From positions 11,493,001-11,557,000 of the forward strand of contig NC_069375.1 in assembly GCF_021730395.1 (NCBI RefSeq): a stretch of DNA of 64,000 nt, in the 5' to 3' direction. This DNA is from Mercenaria mercenaria. Lineage: Eukaryota; Mollusca; Bivalvia; Venerida; Veneridae. Within the stretch, counting starts at the first letter, position 1, and every line of letters starts with the position of its first letter. A model generated the notes under the pieces. It worked only from the letters and a program-made list of their open reading frames with translations. It did not search any database and had not been told where the DNA came from. Positions 47,345-58,900 of the stretch are shown here, in pieces. The translations under genes were made by a program, and so were the position numbers.

Positions 47345-48040
47345 TCTTAAAATATTTCACATAGAGTCAATGAACTATGTAGGAATATAATTCAGCATGT
47401 GAATATGTGCAACTGAGTTTTTGTTTAATTACATTTTGCAAGGCCAGAGTTATGGCCCTTGACTTAGTCAGAAAAAAACGTTTGTGTAACATATTTCTCA
47501 AAATGTACATGATTTAGGGTCATTAAACTAACAAACCGAACGGAACCGTTCGAACAACTTTGGTAGAAAACCACCAAAGAAATACCCAGAACAGGCCTTC
47601 AAAATTCATTCAGTGCTTTTGGAGGAGATGTCGTATAAAGAAATTGTTGACGACGGACGCACGCACACACAAGGTGTGTAAAGACACTAGCTGGCAATGG
47701 AAACTTTGTGCTCAGCTGAGCTAAAAATCGACAAAAAGAATTTGATAACGTTTCACTTTTAAAATTTTTTTGACGAATCGGAATAATTTGAACACTCTTG
47801 TTACAAGGTTACTTAAAGACCTTTTGTGTTTAATTATTCAAATATCTAATCAGCGGGGTAGGAGATTTTTCCATTTGTTAGCTCTGGTGGCCCAGCACGC
47901 GTTTGAAGTAGAAAACTACTAAAGAAATACCAAGGCCAGGTTTCATCAACATCCATTCAGTGCTTTAAGGGGAGGTATCGCTTAAAGAAATTGTTGTCGA
48001 CGGACGGATGCACGCGCACACAACCGACAGATTGTGAGCT
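47345..48040 (+). repeat. dispersed repeats ending in GACGGACGCACGCACAC
   Basis: Two related segments end near 47720 and 48035. Each has GAAATACC(C/A)A, ATTCAGTGCTTT, AAAGAAATTGTTG(A/T)CGACGGAC and a final GAGCTAAAAATCGACA. They belong to the same broad class as the 20053 element. Confidence 0.65.
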
Positions 48041-49370
48041 AAAAATCGACAGATGAAATTTTGATAACGTTTTATGTTCAAATATACAATAATGACACAA
48101 CTCTTTGAATCAAATCTATCTTTGCTATGCTCACAAGGGCCATGACTTTTCAATAAAACTTAAATCTTGATACTTGGTTAATTTGTGGTTTGGGTTCTAA
48201 TCTACAAAGTCACTATTTTTAATGAAAGGAATTACGTTTCAACATGAATAACATGCTTGAATTTGTAACGAAAGAAATTATTTTTCAACATGAATAACAT
48301 GCTTAAATACAAAACTGTTTAGTAAAATAGAGAATCATTATAAATACCCTGTTACGCGAGTTAAGAATTATTATAGAAATTGCTTTTCAAAAGAACCATT
48401 TATTAATAATTGATCAAATCTTTAATATAGAGAAATCAATAATTACGGCTAAGACATGTGGGACAATGTTTATTTGAACCTTCATATGAAATAAAGTTTT
48501 GCTTTATTTAGTCAGTTTCGAAAATAAAACTTGCCGGACTACTTTTTTGACGTGGCACACGTTGGGTTTAAAGTCAAACCGACAAAGTTTAGGTTATATG
48601 GTGACTTTTTCAGCTTTTGCGGGGAAAAACAATTCGAAGTCAGAGACCTAAACCACCCTGCCACGTAAGCGTCCGAATAAGAAAAACAAATACATTTATT
48701 CACCTGTTACGCTTCAGCCGATCTTAACCTAGCACGACAGCGCATGTACCTTGCGCATAAATACGCTAGTAAAAGCTACCAATCATTTGATTTATCGATT
48801 TACACGTAACGAAATAAAAACATAAAAAAGGAATACTTATGAAAAAGCAATGTCTATTTTTGCAATCATTCATTTACTATTTGATAAATGAACAATTTGT
48901 CCTTTCAAACCAAATTATTTTTCAGCAGGTTAAATCAAGTCAAAGTGATCTCGGGATTGAAAATTGGACAGGCCATAATTGGGGATACGAGTTTAACAAC
49001 AAGCTCTTGTTATAACTTGTATAATTCTAGATAAGATATTTTGAAGCAGGAAGGTTGTTGAAAACAACAAGGATCAATATCTCAACAGAGACAAAGACAA
49101 CAAAGAAAACGCACTTATGGGTCCGATGAAACAGCTCAGAATAGCTCAGTCACGAAAGGATTTAAGAACTTCCTATCACAGAGACCACCGCCTGTTTTGT
49201 CAGATACGCGTAGTTTCAAACTGTAAAAGGGTTGCAAAAACTGTGCATGCGGCCTGTCTCAAAACAGTTGGGGCATAAACTCTTTCAATAAAACGTTTAA
49301 TGACTTAACCAACTACAATTGAAAAATTGCAATGTCCCAAAATCTGATGAAGTCTGTAAACAAAGCCCCA
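48041..49370. other. intergenic stretch without recognisable genes
   Basis: AT-rich DNA with a short direct repeat (TTCAACATGAATAACATGCTT at about 48237 and 48283). A GC-richer piece near 48545-48670 resembles a decayed dispersed repeat. No exon is supported. Confidence 0.4.
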
Positions 49371-49377
49371 AACACCT

Positions 49378-49411
49378 CCCCCCCCCCCCCCCCCCCCAAA
49401 AAAAAAAAAAA
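49378..49411 (+). repeat. poly-C / poly-A homopolymer
   Basis: About 20 C are followed by 14 A. Base counts here may be unreliable. Confidence 0.92.
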
Positions 49412-49554
49412 CGGGTTTTGATAGACCTTCTCGAAGAAGCCCTTACAAAATTACAAAATAATCATTAATATGTAATAATATGTTATCATTATTGGTTGAC
49501 TGATGCACAAATATGTTCTTTGAGAACGGTACATAGAGCAATGTTTGCATTTAA

Positions 49555-50155
49555 GGTAGTTCTGCACGTTTGATAAACCGGAAGTGATGGCGTGACGCCA
49601 TTTTTCCGGAAAACGTAGAATAAAGACTGGATTCGGCGTACGGAACAGAAAATCATTTTATGAATTAATTGCAACCTGTGAGTAAATTTATTACAATGGT
49701 ACTGTTGCTATATTGTAAAGTCAAAATATGATATTAAAACATATCACATGTTAAATAATTCAAAATAACGTCCTAAAATTAGCGTGAAATGTCCAGTTTA
49801 CTTTAATCATGGTCAAATATCTCAAAAATAAGCACACAGACCTGTATATTTTATTTCATCAAATTATAGGCCATGTCTTTATTTTCAACTGTGAGAAGTT
49901 TCATCAAAATCTACATTGTAGAAAAATTTCTATTCGCGAAAATGTTAAGAAAGTTATGATTTTCCCATAGACTCTCATTATGAAATATTGCGTGAGGTCC
50001 CTATTTTTCAAATCAGTCTAGCAAAAAATCAAGCACACGACCCTATCTTTTTTATTTGCTTAATTTTCTAGGTATATTCTGAAGTTTTGAAAAATCAGTG
50101 TTTAATCAAATTCTACATTGTAGAAATAATTTCGATCCAAACGTGCAGAACTACC
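49555..50155. mobile_element. MITE with TTAA target and 18-bp perfect TIRs
   Basis: GGTAGTTCTGCACGTTTG at the left end is matched exactly by its reverse complement at the right end. TTAA flanks both sides (49551-49554 and 50156-50159). TTAA duplication is shared by piggyBac and Kolobok. The GG start favours Kolobok. It is 601 bp long with no transposase. Confidence 0.82.
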
Positions 50156-50379
50156 TTAAGACCAATTATTTGGTAAAAGGATAAATTGCATTTTTACATG
50201 TGGTGAGGCAGTTCTTGTATATGTTAATAAATGTTTCTTCGGGATATTCCTATTCTTAACACCTAGTTAATAACATTACAGCAAAACCAGTGCTGGTTTG
50301 CCTTGGAACTGCTCTTTGCCAAGTTTAAAAGTAGTAGTGGATTGTATAAGGAAATATTTTCAAAATGTACAAAATCATG

Positions 50380-50770
50380 TTTGTTCTGGTATTGGCTTAT
50401 ATTCATGCATAAACATAGTGAGGACAGGCGTGTTTGGATTTTCACGTTTGCTTTTTACTCAAATACTAGTACAAGAACATTTTGCATTTTACATAACTTG
50501 CCTTCTTTTGCCATTGCGATTGTTAGGGACTCGCCTGGCGAGGATAACTTTTATTTACACTGTCGTGCGACTTTACAACAGGTTGGAAGTAAGAGTGAGG
50601 CTAGGCCACTGACAGCTCAAAAACGGTGTTTCACTGTTTTCCTTGATTTGTTCGTTTTGTCCTCGTGTTTGTTAGTCTTGTGCACGTTAACGCACTGTGG
50701 ATTGCGCGTTTGAGATGCAGAGGTTTTGGAACGTGGCTTTCAATGTTGGATATTTATCCTCGTGTGTACA
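50380..50770 (+). repeat. dispersed family D, copy 3
   Basis: TTTTATTTACACTGTCGTGC, GTAAGAGTGAGGCTAGG and TTTGTTCGTTTTGTCCTCGT align with copy 2. A 136-codon frame across it (50303-50713) has no protein support and is judged to be chance. Confidence 0.7.
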
Positions 50771-51479
50771 TGCAATGAGGATTTTTCAGCGACACGGTTA
50801 TATATACGCAACATGCTGTTTTTAATCATAGGATGGAAACTCATGAACATTGAACAATAGAACGCTGTGTGCAACCTTTGGGATGAATTCTGAAATCGAG
50901 CAGGTGCTAGAGTAAACAGATATTTATTTGGGCTCTTACTGAAGGCACTAGAATGTTGAAGAATCGGCTTTATATTATGAAAGAAAAGCGACGGTCATGT
51001 GATTAATGCAAGTGCTCTAGCTTATCTTTTTAACATATGTCATTCTTAAATGACGATTAATAGAAACTTTGTTAGCAATGGTAGCTGTAGTAATAAATTG
51101 TGAACAAGCAAACTTGTTAAGAAATACTACGAAGAAGTGTCTTGAACAAAAGTAATAATGCTGGCATTCTCTTGGGTCTTCTACCACAAACTGCAAATGT
51201 GTAGTTGCATAAGGTCGTAGACTGATTGATACGAGAAACTGCCCGAAAAAATAAACCTATCCTGTGACAGTTGGTTGAGAATGTGTTACAATCAAAGATT
51301 GTCCTATTTTGTCATAAATTCATATCGTTATAATATGTCAAATCAAACTAACTTTGTGTCAAGAACAGCATATATTTCTATAGAGCCTATTGAAATGACT
51401 AGAAGTTTAATAACAATCTTATACTACAGGATGGAAACTAGTAGACTATTTTTGATACTAGGATAAATATAAGATATTT

Positions 51480-51620
51480 CTCTGGCAGGAATTACATTTA
51501 TTTACACTGCCCTGTAAATATGGAACATGGAATTAGAGTGATGTTTGGTACAGCTTTTACGGTTTAAACTCCCAGGATTGCCTTTCAAAGGCGGTGCCGC
51601 ATTCTGTCCCCTGTTCTGTC
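51480..51620 (+). repeat. dispersed family D, copy 4 (partial)
   Basis: ATTACATTTATTTACACTGC, TATGGAACATGGAATTAGAG, GGTTTAAACTCCCAGG and CAAAGGCGGTGCCGCA correspond to the middle of the family. Confidence 0.7.
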
Positions 51621-52261
51621 CCTTTGTACATTTTACATTGCCTATGTATACTTTTGTGTACATATCTGTAATGTTGTAAACATACGTACATATACTTCAG
51701 TTTGAATTTGTGTTTTATTGGTAAATGAAGGAAGTAAGTATTTGATGCATAGGTCCCATAAGTTAAGTTATGCAAATATTTTGTTCTTTGTGTAATGTAC
51801 ATTGTGTTTACTATACTTATTAAAAAGTGGTTATTCTCATTTAAGCAACATATTGAGACATTTTCCACTTTCCATATATTCTGTTATAGGTTTATTGAAG
51901 AAAATACTAATTTAATAGACTTAGATCATTATTAAGATGTATGTTGTTGTTTTTTTTCTTACCAAGATAGACAATTATAAGTAATAATATTTTTAACATA
52001 CTTCCATTTCTAACGATATCGGCTAAATGAATAATGTCAGTGCAAATCTTTGACAAATATATTACAGTGCGATGTTGTTGTATATCAATATTACTCCTCA
52101 GGCAAAGTACATTTAAATTTTTCTCTAAATAACTCCTGATAGGAAAAACAAACTTTAAAAATTATCGCCAGTAAGAATCTAACAAATTCTATCAAGCGAT
52201 TATTGTTGATCATATGTTAAAGTTTCAAACAGATCTGTTACTTCAGATTTACCTAGTTTAT

Positions 52262-52456
52262 ACTATTCCTTTTAAGCTTGAATGTTTTGAAAGCTTCAAC
52301 CTTATTTAAACCACTCTCTGACTCCGCTTCCTTGGAAAACCTAGCACTGGTGTCATAAGAGATGATCTTGTCATGACCTCAGTGAGGGCTCGAACCCACG
52401 ACCACCTCGGGCTGAGCGACCGTAATCTTAAACACTAGACCACCATGCTCCTTAGA
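52262..52456 (-). repeat. tRNA-derived SINE
   Basis: On the minus strand, an A-box-like TGGTGGTCTAGTGTTTAAG and then a B box GGTTCGAGCC lie about 40 bp apart. A body with GTCATGACAAGATCATC and CCAAGGAAGCGGAGTCAGAG follows. This is a typical layout of bivalve tRNA-derived SINEs. It lies 0.3 kb upstream of the + strand S8B-like start codon. Confidence 0.75.
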
Positions 52457-52752
52457 TTTACCTTTTAAGAAATAATGATTGCGCGGATTACTATAAATAT
52501 TAAAAACAATTGTTTATGTGTCATATTTTACGATCAATATTGTCAAAAGAAGAGTTGATAGTTTTTTGCCGCTTTATGAAATTCTTTAGATATCAAACAA
52601 ATGCAATAGCTTTAAGTTTATGGAGCTTAGCCAAAAACAAATCAATATAACAGATATATATATAATTATATTTTGTAATATACAAAAACCGAAGACAAAA
52701 ATGACGAAATGATAGAATTTCAACTTTAAACACGACGTACTAAAAGATTAAA

Positions 52753-52938
52753 ATGGCTAGTTATACGTGGGATACTCGTTTTATTGTTTTTATTGTGTTA
52801 TTTACGAGTATTAACATTGTTTTACAAGTTATCGCTGTAGACAGAGAGAGATTATGCGTTTTTAAAATAGAGTTAAAGGAAAAGCAAAAACTATTTGAGG
52901 ACTTGGGGAAAGACGAAATGTTTACTCTGCTTTACGAG
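52753..52938 (+). CDS. S8B-like gene (+ strand) exon 1: signal peptide and prodomain start
   Basis: The ATG at 52753 is the first in frame and is followed by a clear hydrophobic signal segment ending near VIAV. The exon has 62 codons and ends ...FTLLYE before gtaaat. Exon 1 of the - strand paralogue ends at the same residue. Confidence 0.87.
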
Positions 52939-55900
52939 GTAAATGTTTTATATCACTAGGCGCTCATTTAACATTTTAGTTGTTTATACCCGCCGTCCAA
53001 GGTAATCCCAGGCGTGTTCTTTTTTACAGTTTAAAGATAATTGATGATTTTATAAAAAGGGATTTGACCAAAAGAAATCCCTGTTTGCGGGTAGTATACG
53101 CTTTTTAGAGGGTACTTATTTTTACCAAAAAACGGAGGACTCTTTTGAAAGTGATTAAATCTGTCAATATATTTAGAAAATGTGACATGGATTAATCCAT
53201 GCACAAGGAAAAGAAGACACTAAAACATGCTGTTTTTCATTTCTATCTTTATTTCATCTGTAACAATATTACGCAAAACATGGATTAATCCATCTATATG
53301 TAGAGCATTAATTCTTAAATGACAATATTTTCTTTCTTAATCAAGATTAAGTATCTGTCATTTATAAATAAGCAGAAAACACAACATGGATTAATCCATC
53401 ATTCAGTTCAAATGAATACTGTAGAATTGCATATGAATGAAAAATAATAAAAACAGTTATAATGCATGGATTAATCCATGCTTCCCGGAACAAAGCAATT
53501 TAAGCACACAACATGCATTAAATGTTTTTTTTTTCCATTTCACTGAGAAAAACTTCACATGGATTAATCCATCATTTCATTCCGTCTACTGACGAAAATT
53601 CTAAATTTAACTGCAGAAAAAACTATACTGTAAATTTTAACACACGGATTAATCCACTCTCTTCCAAACTGGTACATGCATTTTTATGATGGATTAATCC
53701 ATCTCTTCCCGATGTAACAGAAACAGTGTTAAAGCAACTCAAACATATCAAATGTACATGGATCTGTTTTAAAATCTAATGTATACAATAAAGATTCAGA
53801 CAGGAAAAGATGGATTAATCCATTCCTGATTCATACAGAAAAACCGTTGGTTAATGCCTAAAATGCAAAATCAAGGACATGAATTTATCAATCTAGTCTC
53901 ATCCTTTGTTCTCAGAACAATGAAGTAAAGTACAAAACTTGGAGGAAAAGATGGATTAATCCATCCTTTATTGAACAATTTATATACAGACTATGAAAAA
54001 ACAAACACTGCTGAGTTTTAATTCAATGACATGGATTAATCCATCAAGTCACATTGTATGTTTTCAAAACTGTAAGGTAAAATATAAAAGCTCATAGGAA
54101 AAGATGGATTTATCCATCCTGATTCATACAGAATAATTGTTGTTAACACCTAAAATGCAAAATCGGAAACATGGATTAATCCATCTAGTTACATTGTATA
54201 TTTTCAAAACTATAATGTAAAATATAGAAGCTGATAGGAAAGGATGGATTAATCCATTCCTGATTCATACAGAAAAATTGTTGGTTAACACCTCAAATGC
54301 TGCATTTTGTACTAACACGACTATTCCTTACCCTTGAAGACTTAAAATAGCATTTTAAACCAATCTCATTAGATGCTGTTGATAAATATTTGTTTACATA
54401 AAAAAAGGGAGGAAATTTGTCATAAATTCAGTCAAAAGCTATCTACCCCGATTGTCCGAGTCTATTTGATGGCACAAATGACATTTCAAATCGGTATCTT
54501 TATTGGTTACTCCGATACACCCATTTTAATTTGAACCAAAAGTAGGTAATTTGTCATAAATTCAGTCACAAGTTATCTACTCCGATTGTCCGAGTCCAAC
54601 TGAAGACAATAATGAAATTTCAAATGAGTTCTATAAATATTTACCGATATAAATCCATTTTTGTTGAAATTAGGGGAGGTAGTCATGCATTGGAATATGC
54701 ATGTAGAAGATACAGAGTACAAGTCCATGCAACAATATATTAGTAAAATATTCATATTGATTAATGTTAAATCAAGAGTTATCCAATATAACTATTTCTT
54801 CCTATGGAAGACATAAATAACGTTTCAAACCAATCTCATTAGAAACCGTTAAGGTATATTCATTTAGATAAAACATAAAGGAAGTTAATTGTCATAAAGT
54901 CAGTCAATATGTATCTTCCCTGATTGTCCAAGTCCATCTGTTGACATAAATGAAATTTCAGATCAGTGTCTTTATTAGTTGCGAAGATATACCAATTCTA
55001 ATTCGAAATAAAGGGAGGTAATTTGACAAAAAAAATCAGTCCATAGTTATCTACCGTGATTGTCTCAGTCCAACTAATGACAATAATGAAATTTCAAATA
55101 AGTCCTATAAGTACTTACTGATATAAATCCATTTTGATTATATTCAGGAGAGGTAATCAGATATAAGATAATTCTGGAACCTACGATTGGATCTGACAGA
55201 TTCGTCATTTAAGTTTTATTGTTGTTGAAGATATTTTGGAAGTTTGCATCAAATAAAACCATAAATGAAGTCTCTATATGGCTGCAAAAGCCAAAATAGC
55301 AAATTTTGGACCTTTAAGGGGCCATTACTCTGGAACCCATGACGGAATCAGGCCAGTTCAAAAAAGGAACCAAGATCTTGTGGTGATACAAGCTGTGTGC
55401 AAGTTTGTTAAAATAAAATCATAAATGAAGCTGCTATTGTGCAGAAAAGGTCAAAATAGCTAATTCTGGCCCTTTTAGGGGCCATAACTCTAGAACCCAT
55501 AATGGAATCTGGCCAGTTCAAGAAAGGAACCAAGATCTTGTGGTGCTACAAGTTGTATGCAAGTTTGGTAAAATTCAAAATTAAACATTCGATTTTGTGT
55601 ACTATTGTTACAGATGAAATAAAATAGAAATGAAAAACAACATGTTTTAGTGTCTTCTTTTGCATGTGCATCGATTATTCTATGTCACATTTTCTAAATA
55701 TATTGACAGGTTTAATCACTTTCAAAAGAGTCCTCCGTTTTTTAGTAAAAATACGTACCCTCTAAATAGCGTATACTACCCCCAAAGAGGGATTTTGTTG
55801 TCAAATCCCTTTTTATAAAATCATCAGTTAGATCTGTTTACAGATTTTATTTCAATCGGATTGCAGTCCGGTGAGGTCGCCGACCAGGTCAATATTGCTC

Positions 55901-58900
55901 GTCTGTAGAAAGTTCCTGGTGACACGTGCAACGTGAGGTCGCGCGTCGACATGCTGTAAGACCAAGGGACAACGACAGTACGCTGTGATTGCCAGTCGAG
56001 GCGACCACATGCGCTACTGATTGCGTCAGTGAAATTCCTCTGTCCAGTCTTGAAATTCAAGATTAAAACATAATGAAATGCTGTCTAATTAACCATCAAT
56101 ACGTTTAAATCATCAGATTTGCGAATGGAATTGTTCTTTTCTAATTTTGAGTCGCATATAACAAAATATTGTACAATGAGTTTGAATGGGGCGTTTCGTT
56201 TTCTCGTTCAGTGTAAATGACAAACATTACCGATACTAGTAAATGTATAATATAGTAGTAATACAATCGTTTGTTAGCTAAGAAGTCTAGAAATATATAC
56301 GGGAGAATTAACAAATAATATTTAGCAATTTTTATCATTACTATTCAATACCCACCACGAGCTAGTGACCTCCTGTTTCCTCCCACATGAACTAAGTGCA
56401 AATCATTCGGCTTATACTGGTATAATACACCTATTCTACAAGATGACAGGTTGACAATTTAGGCACTGCCTAAATTAATTTTTTTCAAAACTTTATCTGC
56501 ATACTTATTCAGTCATTCTCTTCTCAGTATAGTTGTATAAACATAGAATAATAACTATCTTACACTGTAGAAACAAAGTGGGGTCTAAACCCACCTTACT
56601 ACATAAAGTACTGGGCATACGATTACATTGGTTTAACAATATATTTAGACATTAAACACATTGTCTTGGCATTATATATGTCACTGTAAATTTGTAACTA
56701 GATACTTGTTATTTCTAATTTTCTTTATGCAAAGCATGTATAGTTACCATCATGGAAATACAAAATAATACAGTTATTTTGTGACGCGTCTTTAAAGTGG
56801 TGGTGGTTTTTAAGGGGTGGGGATAGGAGTGACAAAATATTGCCGCATTATTCGTCTGACCTTTGTCCGGATAACTCATCCTATAGTTTCAAGGGATTTA
56901 GCCAAAACATACAAAAATATATCACTATTAGGTGAACTAGCGCAGATTACCAAGACAAGAAATGCCATGTCCAATTTTGTAGGTCTGACACTTGGAAATT
57001 TTACCGAAAACTGTATATTGCACAAAGTTATATGTTTGTGAGTTATATTATGCTTGTGCATATTGTGAGGACATACATGTTTCGTGTCTAACAAGGAACT
57101 CTTTGAGAACGTATTGACGTATCTTAATTACTTTCATCAATGAATTGTCAATATGCAATATTTTATATATTCATTGCATTTACCCATATACAGTAATAAT
57201 TTACAGGAAGAGTGGTGTATCATAAAAGGCAAACAGTTCAATGGAATTCAATAATCGTTTTTCAAAAGAACATTAATGAATTGAAATTGATAGTAAAGAC
57301 GTTTCTGTAATTAAGTAATGTCATAACTATTTCAGATAACTCCAACAACTTATATTTTCAAATATAATGGTGAAGGAACTCTTTCTCATGCGCTTCAAAG
57401 AGCAAAGGATGCCCATAAGGGACAGGTATTTAATAATAAAGCAATTTAAATGTTAGCTGTCAACTTGTATCTTGTTTTTTATACTTTTACTTCTGATAGT
57501 AAATATACATGTATATAAAGTATGTAGCTGTGTGTCTGCTTTTAAACGTTTAATATATATGTTACTGATTTGTTAATATTACCCTCAAAATGATATTTTG
57601 TAGATAGTAGCTTCTGAACCAGTTAAAATTCAAGAGGAAACTACAAAACTCGAAGGTGAAACTAGATATGATGACACATCATCACATATAAATCTGGTAA
57701 CGTATCTTAAAGCATTTGAAAATATGTTGCGCTATCATGAACTTTTTAAATGATAGTTTTCCATTCTACTAGTATATCATTATTACCAATATCTGTTTTC
57801 AAAGTTGGAGAATGTATTATGTATGAGGTACATTCTGGTTCCATGTCGTTGAAGTTTCATGAATTTAAGTAAATTTTTGTGTAGGTTCATTCGTATTTTA
57901 TTATACAGGTCAGTATTGCATCATAGTCACACTTAAATAATGTGCTGATAAACAGTTGAGATACGTATGACTTGTAAAAGCGAAATCATATTTAAAATCT
58001 TTGAAACATAATGGTTGTGTCGTTCTAAAAAAGGCAATTTCCAATAGCATGTATGTTTTTTTTTTTGTATTTTTTTTTTTGTTGTTTTGTGTGTGTGTGC
58101 GTGTGCGTGTGCGTGTCATACAATCTTCAGAAGCAAAAGGTGACGTGTTCGATTCTTGCACAAAATTTGTAAAGAAATATTAGAAATATATTTTATTAAA
58201 TTTACCATATGCCAGATATTTTAGCGTTATTTGGTCATTTGACATCACGTTCCTTTTGAGTTACGCATTAGTGGACAGCACTACGTACTATGTAACATGA
58301 TTTGTTACCAGCGCGTGAGTGAAAAGTTCTAGCTGTTAACACGCGATTAATCTCCTGTTGGCATATCCACTGAAATCGTTAGAAGCCGCAACAATTATAT
58401 GCTAGAATTTGCGGTCATCTTCATGACGGCAATCAAGGATATAAATCAGTACAGAAAAGTTAAAGTGTACAAAAACATTTAAACTAAAACTTTGCAGCAA
58501 AGATAAGTATTCAACATCGGAAACATTATGCTTTTCTCATATCAAACTAAGCCGAACATAGGTTAATTCAGTGCATGAAGAGAGGTAGTAATGATGCTAC
58601 AGATCAAGTATGGTGCAAATTTAAACCAAATTATACTTCAACAAAATTAGTGAGACAGACTCACAGCCAGTTATTTACCCACACTTTAAAGCCAAGTTGT
58701 GCCATTGACATTAATCATAACATCAAAAAATGAAATTGCATATCAATAAAAGTTATTACAAAATAGTTTAATATTATTATTATTATCCCCCGCCGATAAA
58801 ATCGGGAGGGGGTATTGAAATGGCGTTGTCCGTGCTCTCTTAAGGAATTCTCATCTTTTAAGTTCAAATGTACATGTTAAATAGCAACACTTGGTGCTAA

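Noticed and set aside
50303-50713. 136-codon + strand frame
   Set aside because: It overlaps a dispersed repeat, and an overlapping frame of 104 codons exists. No motif or homologue is recognised.
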